A stretch of 7,193 nucleotides of DNA from Actinomycetes bacterium (GTDB lineage: Bacteria; Actinomycetota; Acidimicrobiia; Acidimicrobiales; RAAP-2): positions 1 to 7,193 of the forward strand of contig JAJYYT010000102.1 of NCBI GenBank assembly GCA_021800645.1, in the 5' to 3' direction. This document shows, piece by piece, positions 1 through 6,225 of the stretch. Numbering within the stretch: the first letter of the stretch is position 1; every line of letters begins with the position of its first letter. A model generated the notes under the pieces. The model was not told the origin of the DNA. It made no database searches and saw nothing but the letters and a program-made list of their open reading frames with translations. The position numbers and the translations under genes were made by a program.

Positions 1-276
1 ATGGCGCACCGTGGCAAGATCGTCGTGCTGAACGGCGCAGGCGAGAGCCTCGGGGCGTCGATGTACGAGGGCAGGATCTTCGTCTCGGGCGATGTGGGCT
101 CGCTCGGCGCCGACGCGATCGAGCGACCACTCGACGGGAAGGACACCGAGGAGCTCGTGCGCGACCTCGCGGTGGTAGGGCTTCCCTGGCCCGACGGCCC
201 CTTCCGCAAGATCGAGGCGGAGGGACGGCTGTGGTACTTCGACAAGCACGATGGCCGGATCTGGAGGAGCATATGA
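1..276 (+). CDS. GXGXG-domain protein, glutamate synthase domain 3-like (GlxC/MgsB type), 5'-truncated by window edge
   Basis: The 91 residues visible match the C-terminal part of the glutamate synthase alpha-subunit GXGXG domain, a right-handed beta-helix that links the glutaminase and synthase halves of the enzyme. The repeat pattern is visible as LNGAGESLGASMYEGRIFVSG followed by GDVGSLGADA. Stand-alone members (GlxC, or MgsB of N-methylglutamate synthase) are about 220 residues as I recall, so well over half is missing. The ATG at base 1 aligns with an internal position and is probably not the true start. Its stop overlaps the start of the next gene (ATGA, 273-276), which implies translational coupling and a shared complex. 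It has no catalytic residues of its own; it is a structural subunit in the cytoplasm. Glx versus Mgs assignment cannot be settled from this fragment. Confidence 0.85.
   Translation: MAHRGKIVVLNGAGESLGASMYEGRIFVSGDVGSLGADAIERPLDGKDTEELVRDLAVVGLPWPDGPFRKIEAEGRLWYFDKHDGRIWRSI
263..269 (+). promoter_or_regulatory. Ribosome binding site fixing the start of the FMN glutamate synthase-domain gene
   Basis: GGAGGAG lies three bases before the ATG at 273, with GGAGG itself five bases from it. This strong site favours 273 over the upstream in-frame ATG at 231, which would overlap the preceding gene by 46 bases and has no comparable site. Confidence 0.8.
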
Positions 277-1640
277 GCAGCGAAGGTCGTGAACCCGAGA
301 CCGATCGCACGCGGGCGGCCGACGCCCTCAGCATGCAGGAGAGCCCGATCTGGGACCGCTACACGATCGAGGAGATCCAGTCGAAAGCCGAGCTCGGCCG
401 ATACCGCATCACCGGGTTCTCGCTTCACCGCAGGATCCCGCGGCTCGACGACCTCGTATTCCTCCCGGCAGCGATGACGCGGCTGCCGCTCGAGGGCTAC
501 CGCGAGAGCTGCGAGACCAAGACGGTGCTCGGCGCGCGCCACGGGTGCGCGAAGCCGCTCGAGCTGTCGGTGCCCGTCTACATCACGTCCATGTCCTTCG
601 GGGCGCTCTCGTGGAACGCCAAGGCCGCGCTGGGCCGCGCCGCCTCGGCAATCGGCACCTGCACGTGCACGGGCGAGGGGGGCATGCTCACCGAGGAGCG
701 GGAGGAGTCCTCTCTCCTCGTGTACCAGATGACCCCGTCGCGCTACATGCTCGACCTCGAGCACCTTCGACAGGCCGACGCCATCGAAGTCGCGATGGGC
801 CAGGGCGCGAAGCCGGGCACCGGGGGCCTGCTTCCCGGCGCCAAGGTCGCTGACCGCGTCGCCGAGATGCGGACGCTGCCCAAGAACATCGACCAGCGCT
901 CGGCCGTGCGCCATCCCGACTTCCTCGGGGCGGACGACATGGAGGTCAAGCTTGAGGAGCTGCGCATCGCGACGGACAACCAGGTCCCGATCTTCGTCAA
1001 GATGCCGGCGACCAGGGTGCGCGAGGACGTGAAGATCGCGGCGAAGATCGGTGCCGACGTGATCGTCGTCGACGGCATGGAGGGCGCGACGGGCGCGTCG
1101 CCCGAGCTGCTCCTCGACCACACCGGAGTCCCGACGATCGCCGCGGTCGCCGCCGCGCGAGAGGCGCTCGAGGAGCTCGGTCTCTACGGCCAGGTGGACC
1201 TCGTCGTGTCTGGCGGCATCCGCAGCGGCGCGGACGCGGCCAAGGCGCTCGCGCTCGGTGCCGACGCCGTCGCGATCGGCACGGCGGCGTTGATCGCGTT
1301 GAATTGCAACGCGCCGGTCTACGCGGAGGACTACGCGCAGCTCGGCACCGCGTCGGGGTTCTGTCACCACTGCCACACCGGGCGCTGCCCCGTCGGCGTC
1401 GCGACCCAGGATCCCGAGCTGGTCGAGAGGCTCGACGTCGAGAAGGCCGCGGAGCGCGTCGAGAACTTCATCAACGCGATGGTGATGGAGATCACGCTGC
1501 TCGCCAAGGCGTGCGGCAAGGGTGACGTCCACGGGCTCGAGCCAGAGGACCTGCGGGCGCTGACGCTCGAGGCGGCGGCGATGGCCCGGGTGCCGCTCGC
1601 GGGAACCGACTGGGTTCCCGGGCAGGACGGCCGCTTCTAG
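273..1640 (+). CDS. FMN-binding glutamate synthase-domain protein with Fe-S motif (GlxD/MgsC type)
   Basis: This 455-residue protein matches the FMN-binding synthase domain of glutamate synthase, a TIM barrel that reduces the imino intermediate formed with ammonia or an amine. Visible motifs are SMSFGALS (106-113), GEGGM (134-138), QGAKPGTGG (177-185), a lysine in VKMPA (243), DGMEGATGASP (267-277), SGGIRSG (313-319) and GADAVAIGTAAL (329-340). Cys364, Cys367 and Cys372, the last within CPVGVATQ, form the site expected to hold a 3Fe-4S cluster. As a separate subunit it belongs with the GlxBCD or MgsABC type, in which MgsC forms N-methylglutamate from methylamine. It is coupled to the GXGXG gene upstream. 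The glutamine-synthetase-like gene downstream favours an amine-specific role over general nitrogen assimilation. The family is very likely; the exact substrate is inference. Confidence 0.9.
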   Translation: MSSEGREPETDRTRAADALSMQESPIWDRYTIEEIQSKAELGRYRITGFSLHRRIPRLDDLVFLPAAMTRLPLEGYRESCETKTVLGARHGCAKPLELSVPVYITSMSFGALSWNAKAALGRAASAIGTCTCTGEGGMLTEEREESSLLVYQMTPSRYMLDLEHLRQADAIEVAMGQGAKPGTGGLLPGAKVADRVAEMRTLPKNIDQRSAVRHPDFLGADDMEVKLEELRIATDNQVPIFVKMPATRVREDVKIAAKIGADVIVVDGMEGATGASPELLLDHTGVPTIAAVAAAREALEELGLYGQVDLVVSGGIRSGADAAKALALGADAVAIGTAALIALNCNAPVYAEDYAQLGTASGFCHHCHTGRCPVGVATQDPELVERLDVEKAAERVENFINAMVMEITLLAKACGKGDVHGLEPEDLRALTLEAAAMARVPLAGTDWVPGQDGRF

Positions 1641-1749
1641 GTCGGTCCGGGCGGTGGGCTGATGGCGGCGGCGTGCGGCCACGGCGCGACTCGGTAGACC
1701 CGGCAGCACCGTTCGGCAGGGCGGGAACGAGAAACGATAGGGGGACCAG
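1641..1749 (+). other. Intergenic gap between the synthase and ligase genes
   Basis: These 109 bases separate two co-directional genes. I see no open frame with coding character, no clear hairpin plus T-run and no convincing -35/-10 pair. An internal promoter is possible given the length, but nothing in the sequence demonstrates it. Confidence 0.5.
1739..1745 (+). promoter_or_regulatory. Ribosome binding site for the GTG-started ligase gene
   Basis: AGGGGGA sits four bases before the GTG at 1750. The protein that begins there already has the length and N-terminal layout of its family, so the GTG is preferred to any later ATG. Confidence 0.6.
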
Positions 1750-3066
1750 GTGGACATCGGCGAGGTAGAAGCGCATTGCAAGGAATTCGAGATCCGTACG
1801 ATCGAGTGTGCCTTCCCTGACGCCCAGGGTCTGCCGCGCGGAAAGCGGATCCCTGTCCGGCACTTCCTCGACACCGCCTACCGCGGCTTCGAGCTGGCCA
1901 ACGCCGCGCTGGTCTGGGGACGCCGATGCGACGTGATCCAGGACGTGGCCTACACGAACTTCGACACCGGCTACCCAGACATGGTCGCAGTGCCCGACCT
2001 TGCCACGTTCCGCCCGGTCCCCTGGCACCCGGGTGCCGCGTCGGTGATCTGCGACTGCCGCGAGCCAGACGGTCGTGAGGTCGCGGTGAGCACGCGCCAC
2101 ATCCTGAAGGACGTCCTCGCGCGCGCACACTCTCTCGGCTACGAGCCGAAGGTCGGCGCGGAGCTCGAGTTCTACCTGCTCAACTCCAGCGGCCGGCCGC
2201 TCTACGAGGAGATCGACTGCTACAGCCTCACGCGGGGCGCCACGCTGGAGCCTTTCATGCAGCGCCTGCGCGACGAACTCGCCGCGATGGGCGTCGCGCT
2301 CGAGGCCTGCAACACCGAGTTCGGGCCCGCCCAGGTCGAGGTGAACATGCGGTACGCGGATGCGCTCGAGGCTGCCGACAACACGCTGCGCTTCAAGATG
2401 GCCGTGAAGGAGATCGCCCAGGAGATGGGCTACTGCGCGACGTTCATGGCGAAGCCGCTCCCCGGACAGTCTGGCTCGGGGTTCCACCTCCACCAGTCGC
2501 TCGCCGAGCTCGACGGGGGCGTCAACGTCTTCGGACGCTCGACGCCTGGCGACCTGGAAGTAGGGCTGATGGGCCGGTACCTGGCAGGACTTCTCGAGCA
2601 CATGCCGGCACTCACGGCGCTGGGGTCGCCGACGGTGAACGCCTACAAGCGGATCGCGGATCACAGCTTTGCGCCAACCCAGGTTTGCTGGGGGGTGGAC
2701 AACCGCACCGTCGGGGTGCGCGCGATCGCGGGGCACGGCGCTGCGAACCGTCTGGAGTGGCGCGGGGGGGCCGCGGACGCGAACCCGTACCTCGTCACCG
2801 CGGTGTGCGTCGCGGCAGGGCTCGACGGCGTCGAGCGCGGGCTCGAGCCCCCTTGCCGGGTGACCGGCGACGCGTACGTGCGTACGGATCTCCCGCTGCT
2901 CCCGGCGAGCTTCGAGAGCGCTCTCGGCGTGCTCGAGCAGGATGCCTTCGCCGGGGAGCTTCTCGGAGCGTTCCGCGACGTCTTCGTCGCCCTCGGCCGT
3001 CACGAGCTGTCCCTCTGGAACGCCGCGGTCACCGACTGGGAACGTGAACGCTACATCGATGGGTGA
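1750..3066 (+). CDS. Glutamine synthetase-like gamma-glutamyl-amine ligase (GmaS/GlnT/PuuA class)
   Basis: The 438-residue protein is a complete member of the glutamine synthetase superfamily, which uses ATP to activate glutamate and join it to ammonia or an amine. The N-terminal beta-grasp part carries CAFPDAQGLPRGKRIP (20-35). The catalytic domain shows GAELEF (137-141 region, metal ligands Glu138 and Glu140), TEFGPAQVEVN (189-199), the ATP/metal segment SGSGFHLHQS (241-250, His246), VNAYKR (296-301), WGVDNR (314-319) and RLEWRGGAADANPYL (334-348). Nothing essential appears missing. At about 440 residues it matches gamma-glutamylmethylamide synthetase and GlnT rather than canonical GlnA. 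I do not see the conserved C-terminal adenylylation tyrosine motif. Its neighbours, a split glutamate synthase and a DAO-family flavoenzyme, fit an amine substrate such as methylamine, ethanolamine or a polyamine. Ordinary glutamine synthesis cannot be excluded. Confidence 0.9.
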   Translation: MDIGEVEAHCKEFEIRTIECAFPDAQGLPRGKRIPVRHFLDTAYRGFELANAALVWGRRCDVIQDVAYTNFDTGYPDMVAVPDLATFRPVPWHPGAASVICDCREPDGREVAVSTRHILKDVLARAHSLGYEPKVGAELEFYLLNSSGRPLYEEIDCYSLTRGATLEPFMQRLRDELAAMGVALEACNTEFGPAQVEVNMRYADALEAADNTLRFKMAVKEIAQEMGYCATFMAKPLPGQSGSGFHLHQSLAELDGGVNVFGRSTPGDLEVGLMGRYLAGLLEHMPALTALGSPTVNAYKRIADHSFAPTQVCWGVDNRTVGVRAIAGHGAANRLEWRGGAADANPYLVTAVCVAAGLDGVERGLEPPCRVTGDAYVRTDLPLLPASFESALGVLEQDAFAGELLGAFRDVFVALGRHELSLWNAAVTDWERERYIDG

Positions 3067-3083
3067 CACGTGGACGTGTGAGC

Positions 3084-3106
3084 GGAGGCGTCGTGCCCTC
3101 CGGAGG
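3084..3106 (+). promoter_or_regulatory. Ribosome binding site of the FAD oxidoreductase, next to complementary CCTCC/GGAGG blocks
   Basis: GGAGG at 3102-3106 lies five bases before the GTG at 3112 and fixes that start. CCTCC (3097-3101) directly abuts it and can pair with an upstream GGAGG (3084-3088) across an 8-base loop. That upstream hairpin would leave the ribosome site free. Whether it has any regulatory effect is unknown; the start assignment is the firm part. Confidence 0.6.
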
Positions 3107-3111
3107 ATACC

Positions 3112-4416
3112 GTGACGCCTCCCGAGGGGCCGCATGCGCTCAGCCCTCCCGCGCGTCGTCCTGACGTCGTGGTGATCGGCGCGGGGATCGTCGGTCTCGC
3201 GTCTGCGTACGAGCTCGCCCGGCGAAAGCTGAGCGTCTGCGTGCTCGACGCCGTCGAGCCGGGTGCCGGACAGTCGAGCCGTAACTGGGGCTTCGTCCGA
3301 CAGCAGGGCCGCGCGATCGAAGAGCTGCCGATCATGATCGAGGCCAGTCGGACGTGGCGAGAGCTTCCCGGACGTCTCGGGGCCGACCTCGAATGGGTGC
3401 AGGGCGGGAACCTCCGGCTGACCGACGATCCGGAACGCGTGGAGGACTACCACCGCTGGATCGACGTCGCGCGGAGCTGCGGGCTCGACAGCCGCGTCGT
3501 CACGGACGACGACGTCGCGAAGATCGTGCCGGGCTTCTGGGCGCGCTTCGGGCTCGCGATCTTCACTCCGAGCGACGGGCAGGTGAACCCGGCCAAGGCG
3601 GTCGCCGCCTACTCGCGCGCGCTTGGCACCGAGCAGGTCGAGGTCTTCTCTGGCTGCCCTGCTCGCGCGATCGTCACCTCCGGCGGCGCCGTCGCGGGCG
3701 TGCAGACCGACGACTGGTTCGTCGCTGCGTCGAATGTCGTGCTCACCGCCGGCGCCGGGTCCGGCGCGCTCCTGCGAAAGCTCGGCCTCCACATGCCGGT
3801 GCAGCTGGTCAACCAGACGGTGGCATTGACCGAGAAGGTGCCGTGGCTCACCGACGCATGCGTGTGGACCGGGCGCGTCGGCTTCCGTCAGACTGCGAGC
3901 GGCCAGGTGCTGATATCGGCTGGAGGCCGGGGCGAGGTGGTGGTGGACCCCGGTGCGCTCCGGTCGCTCCTCGTGCCGCGCCAGCTCCGCCAGGCTCTCC
4001 CCATGTACTGGAAGAACCGCGAGTACCTCCAGGTACGGCCCCGCGAGGCGCTGGCGAGGATTGCCCGGCGCGACAACGACCACCACCTCGGCGGGAGCGT
4101 GCGGTACGAGGACGTGGAAGAGGCGCTCGCGGCAATGGCCGAATGCCTTCCCGGCCGAACGTGGAGGGCGGCGACGGCCTGGGCAGGCACGATCGACGGG
4201 ACTCCGGACGCGCTCCCGGTCATCGACAAGGTCGGGCCCGGCGACGGGGTGGTCGTCGCGACCGGCATGAGCGGGCACGGCTTCGGCATCGCCCCAGCGG
4301 TCGGCCGGATCGTCGCCGACCTCGTGGTCACCGGGAAGAGCCACCACGAGCTGCAGCCGTTCCGCCTCGCGCGCTTCGCTGAGGGCACCGCAAAGCCCCC
4401 TCACCACCTGCTGTAG
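3112..4416 (+). CDS. DAO-family FAD-dependent amine/amino-acid oxidoreductase
   Basis: This 434-residue flavoprotein has an N-terminal Rossmann motif, VVVIGAGIVGLASAYELA (19-36, Gly23/25/28), then an acidic residue after the second strand (LDAVEP) that would bind the FAD ribose. The segment SSRNWGFVRQQGR (55-67) is typical of D-amino-acid-dehydrogenase and sarcosine-oxidase relatives. The C-terminal flavin-contact region reads WAGTIDGTPDALPVI (357-371) and ATGMSGHGFGIAPAVGR (383-399). No signal peptide or membrane helix is seen, so it is probably cytoplasmic. It lies 45 bp after the glutamyl-amine ligase in the same direction, so it likely oxidises a glutamyl-amine, N-alkyl-glutamate or free amine and could yield an aldehyde. 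Its position corresponds to MgdA/PuuB in known clusters, but I see no genes for other sarcosine-oxidase-type subunits beside it. The family is secure, the substrate is not. Confidence 0.88.
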   Translation: MTPPEGPHALSPPARRPDVVVIGAGIVGLASAYELARRKLSVCVLDAVEPGAGQSSRNWGFVRQQGRAIEELPIMIEASRTWRELPGRLGADLEWVQGGNLRLTDDPERVEDYHRWIDVARSCGLDSRVVTDDDVAKIVPGFWARFGLAIFTPSDGQVNPAKAVAAYSRALGTEQVEVFSGCPARAIVTSGGAVAGVQTDDWFVAASNVVLTAGAGSGALLRKLGLHMPVQLVNQTVALTEKVPWLTDACVWTGRVGFRQTASGQVLISAGGRGEVVVDPGALRSLLVPRQLRQALPMYWKNREYLQVRPREALARIARRDNDHHLGGSVRYEDVEEALAAMAECLPGRTWRAATAWAGTIDGTPDALPVIDKVGPGDGVVVATGMSGHGFGIAPAVGRIVADLVVTGKSHHELQPFRLARFAEGTAKPPHHLL

Positions 4417-4430
4417 AAGGGGTTGTGGGG

Positions 4431-4458
4431 GCGGCGCCACGTGCCGCGCCGAGCGGCG
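4431..4458. terminator. Weak hairpin cluster between convergent genes, possible terminator
   Basis: The 53-base gap between the two convergent stop codons contains overlapping GC-rich inverted repeats. GCGGC (4431-4435) can pair with GCCGC (4443-4447), or GGCGC (4433-4437) with GCGCC (4446-4450). There is no T-run on either strand, so it is not a classical intrinsic terminator. The location is the main argument. Confidence 0.3.
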
Positions 4459-4469
4459 AAGCCCGATCC

Positions 4470-5912
4470 TCAGGCGAGGCTCGTCCAGACGCTCTTCGTC
4501 TCGGTGTACGCGAGGATCGCCTCCCAGCCCATCTCGCGCCCGACACCCGAGGCCTTCATCCCACCCCATGGTGCCGCAGCGTCGAGGAACGGCGGCAGGT
4601 TGATCCACACCGTGCCGGCCTTGATCGCATTCGCGAGCCGGTTGGCCGTGCCGATGTCGCGCGACCAGATGACCGCGGCCAGGCCGTAGTCCGTGTCGTT
4701 GGCGCGCTCCGCGAGCTCGTCGGCGTCCTCGTACGGGATGACGCTGAGAACAGGCCCGAAGATCTCCTCGCGGGCGATCGTCATCGAGTCGTCCACGTCG
4801 GCGAAGACCGTCGGCTGGTAGAAGTAGCCGCCAGCAAGCTCTCCACCTGCGCGCTCGCCTCCGGTCACGAGGCGTGCGCCCTCGGCCGTGCCGATCCGCA
4901 CGTAGCGGTCCACGCGCTCGACCTGCTCTTCGGAGACGAGTGGCCCGAGCTGGGTCCCGGGCTCCAGGCCATGGCCGAGCTGCATGTGAGAAGCCACGTC
5001 GCCGATCTTTTCCGCGAACTCCGCGGCGCGCTTGTGGTCGACGTAAAAGCGCGTGTAGGCGGCGCAGACCTGCCCGCAGTTCAAGAGGCCGCCCATGACG
5101 TTGCCCTGGAGGATCGCGTCGATGTCGGCATCAGGGGCCACGATGCTCGGCGCTTTCCCCCCGAGCTCGAGCGAGACGCGTGCGAGCCGGCGTCCGGTCT
5201 CCGCGGCGATCTCTCGGCCGACCTCGGTCGAGCCGGTGAAGGAGATCTTCGCGACGTCCGGGTGGCGCACGAGGGCCTCGCCGACGGCCGGGCCACCAGT
5301 CACGACGTTCACCACACCATCCGGCACACCCGCCTCACAGCAGAGCTCGGCGAGCCGGAGCGTGGACAAGGGCGTCTGCTCGGCGGGCTTCATGACGACG
5401 GAGTTCCCCGTGACGAGCGCCGGCGCGAGCTTCCAGGCCGCGATCATGAGCGGGAAGTTCCACGGCGTGATCAGCCCGCACACGCCGAGCGGTTCGCGGT
5501 GGTTGCGGTAGTCGACGCCAGGGATCGAGACCGGCACGGTGAGGCCATGGAGCTTCGTCGCCCAGCCCGCGTAGTAGCGGAAATGCTCGATCGCGTTCGG
5601 CACGGAGATCTGGCTCGAGATGCCGAAGGGCTGGCCTTGGTCGCGCGTCTCGAGCTGCGCCAGCTCCTCTGCGTGCTCCTCGATGAGATCGGCGATCTTC
5701 CACAGGAGGCGCGCGCGTGCTGCCGGGAGCATCTGCGCCCAGTCCGGCGACGAGAACGCGCGCTTGGCCGCGGCGACTGCGGCGTCGACGTCCGCAGGCG
5801 TCGCGTCGGGGACGGTGTCAATGACCGCGCCGGTCGCCGGGTCGAACGTCTCGAAGGTTCCGCCGCCTCGTGCGGTGGTCCACTTACCGTCGATGAGCAT
5901 CTTTGCGGGCAC
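4470..5912 (-). CDS. NAD(P)-dependent aldehyde dehydrogenase
   Basis: The GTG start at 5912 gives 480 residues, the usual length of the ALDH superfamily, and is preceded by a strong GAGGAGG site. Motifs in order are PWNFPLMIAAWKLAPAL (150-166, Asn152 of the oxyanion hole), KPAEQTPLS (175-183, cofactor-binding Lys175), FTGSTEVG (225-232), LELGGK (248-253, general base Glu249), NCGQVCAAYTR (278-288, nucleophile Cys283), EEIFGP (382-387) and WGGMKASGVGREMG (449-462). All catalytic residues are present, so it should oxidise an aldehyde to the acid in the cytoplasm. It is related in style to betaine-aldehyde and gamma-aminobutyraldehyde dehydrogenases, but the substrate is not readable. It converges on the amine operon and could act on the aldehyde made by the FAD enzyme, as PuuC does after PuuB. 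It has its own upstream region with repeats and a palindrome, so it is probably regulated separately. Confidence 0.93.
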   Translation of the reverse strand: MPAKMLIDGKWTTARGGGTFETFDPATGAVIDTVPDATPADVDAAVAAAKRAFSSPDWAQMLPAARARLLWKIADLIEEHAEELAQLETRDQGQPFGISSQISVPNAIEHFRYYAGWATKLHGLTVPVSIPGVDYRNHREPLGVCGLITPWNFPLMIAAWKLAPALVTGNSVVMKPAEQTPLSTLRLAELCCEAGVPDGVVNVVTGGPAVGEALVRHPDVAKISFTGSTEVGREIAAETGRRLARVSLELGGKAPSIVAPDADIDAILQGNVMGGLLNCGQVCAAYTRFYVDHKRAAEFAEKIGDVASHMQLGHGLEPGTQLGPLVSEEQVERVDRYVRIGTAEGARLVTGGERAGGELAGGYFYQPTVFADVDDSMTIAREEIFGPVLSVIPYEDADELAERANDTDYGLAAVIWSRDIGTANRLANAIKAGTVWINLPPFLDAAAPWGGMKASGVGREMGWEAILAYTETKSVWTSLA

Positions 5913-5913
5913 G

Positions 5914-5922
5914 GTCCCTCCT
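5914..5922 (-). promoter_or_regulatory. Ribosome binding site fixing the GTG start of the aldehyde dehydrogenase
   Basis: Read on the minus strand this is GAGGAGGGA, one base before the GTG, so GAGGAGG is three bases away. It decides between the GTG at 5912 and the ATG four codons later, and argues against extending the frame upstream through the repeats. Confidence 0.75.
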
Positions 5923-5961
5923 CGGGGGGGTCGCAAGACAAGAAAGAAGAGCGAACGTTTA

Positions 5962-5975
5962 GTTGTGCGCTCAAC
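5962..5975. promoter_or_regulatory. 14-bp palindrome, candidate operator upstream of the aldehyde dehydrogenase
   Basis: The sequence is GTTG-N-GCGC-N-CAAC, a symmetric dyad with mismatches only at the two N positions. It lies 50 to 63 bases upstream of the dehydrogenase start, flanked by two AACGTT palindromes (5953-5958 and 5973-5978). A dimeric helix-turn-helix repressor would suit such a site, but no regulator gene is present in the window and the role is inferred. Confidence 0.45.
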
Positions 5976-5980
5976 GTTGA

Positions 5981-6010
5981 AAGATACCAGCTTGCGGGCT
6001 TGCCGACCAA
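5981..6010 (-). promoter_or_regulatory. Possible promoter of the aldehyde dehydrogenase gene
   Basis: On the minus strand TTGGTC (6010-6005) is followed after 18 bases by TATCTT (5986-5981), a plausible though weak -35/-10 pair. The -35-like hexamer lies inside the innermost 10-bp repeat, and the palindrome would fall at the transcription start. The leader would be about 60 bases. Other pairings are possible, for example a -10 at TAAACG. Confidence 0.3.
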
Positions 6011-6030
6011 TGCCGACCAATGCCGACCAA
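6001..6030. repeat. Three perfect tandem copies of a 10-bp repeat
   Basis: TGCCGACCAA occurs three times head to tail without a mismatch, and a fourth partial copy (TGCCG) follows at 6031-6035. On the minus strand each copy reads TTGGTCGGCA. The 10-bp period is close to one helical turn, so the copies would present the same face of the DNA, upstream of the aldehyde dehydrogenase. It could be an array of regulator sites or simple slippage. Confidence 0.9.
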
Positions 6031-6090
6031 TGCCGCGCGGGGGCGCGCAAGGGACGTCGGGTCCGGGTGCAAGCGCTCCTCGGCGGTCTC

Positions 6091-6150
6091 GGGACGCGCC
6101 TCGGGACGCGCCTCGGGACGCGCCTCGGGACGCGCCTCGGGACGCGCCTC
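6091..6150. repeat. Five perfect tandem copies of a 12-bp repeat
   Basis: GGGACGCGCCTC is repeated five times without a mismatch. The unit is a multiple of three, so every frame stays open and would read simple peptides (GTRL, GRAS or DAPR repeats on the plus strand), but no start, ribosome site or family match supports a gene. Perfect identity suggests a recent or unstable array. It lies between the dehydrogenase promoter region and the insertion sequence. Confidence 0.92.
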
Positions 6151-6190
6151 GCCGCGACAGCCTGCCGCTACTAAGCCGCGACTAAGTTAC

Positions 6191-6219
6191 TGGACTTCGT
6201 GTGTCAAGGTTGGTAGAAT
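6191..6219 (+). promoter_or_regulatory. Promoter of the IS630-type transposase, probably leaderless
   Basis: TGGACT (6191-6196) is followed by exactly 17 bases and TAGAAT (6214-6219). The -10 matches the consensus at five of six positions, the -35 at four. The GTG start lies at 6226, seven bases downstream of the end of the -10 box, about where transcription should begin. No Shine-Dalgarno site precedes that GTG. Together this points to a leaderless mRNA, which is common in actinobacteria. Confidence 0.55.
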
Positions 6220-6225
6220 GATGGC

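Noticed and set aside
231..272. An earlier ATG start for the FMN synthase-domain gene
   Set aside because: It would overlap the upstream gene by 46 bases. The ATG at 273 has a strong ribosome site and the typical four-base coupled overlap.
3067..3078. A CACGT-GG-ACGTG dyad as an operator between the ligase and flavoenzyme genes
   Set aside because: It is short, lies directly after the stop codon inside an apparent operon and has no promoter beside it. Chance in GC-rich DNA is a sufficient explanation.
1492..4608. A 1038-codon open frame on the minus strand across the synthase, ligase and flavoenzyme genes
   Set aside because: It is antisense to three genes with clear family motifs. Long antisense frames are expected in GC-rich DNA with G/C third positions, and the translation is low-complexity, rich in Arg, Ala, Gly and Pro, without a recognisable domain.
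5913..6050. An N-terminal extension of the aldehyde dehydrogenase up to an ATG at 6050
   Set aside because: It would run through the 10-bp repeats and the palindrome, has no ALDH homology, and the GTG at 5912 has a strong ribosome site and gives the usual family length.
6001..6150. A CRISPR-like array
   Set aside because: The units are 10 and 12 bp and directly tandem, with no unique spacers and no cas genes nearby.
4425..6185. A 586-codon open frame on the plus strand across the aldehyde dehydrogenase and the repeats
   Set aside because: It is antisense to an intact aldehyde dehydrogenase and ends in DAPR repeats produced by the 12-bp array. No family match or ribosome site was seen.
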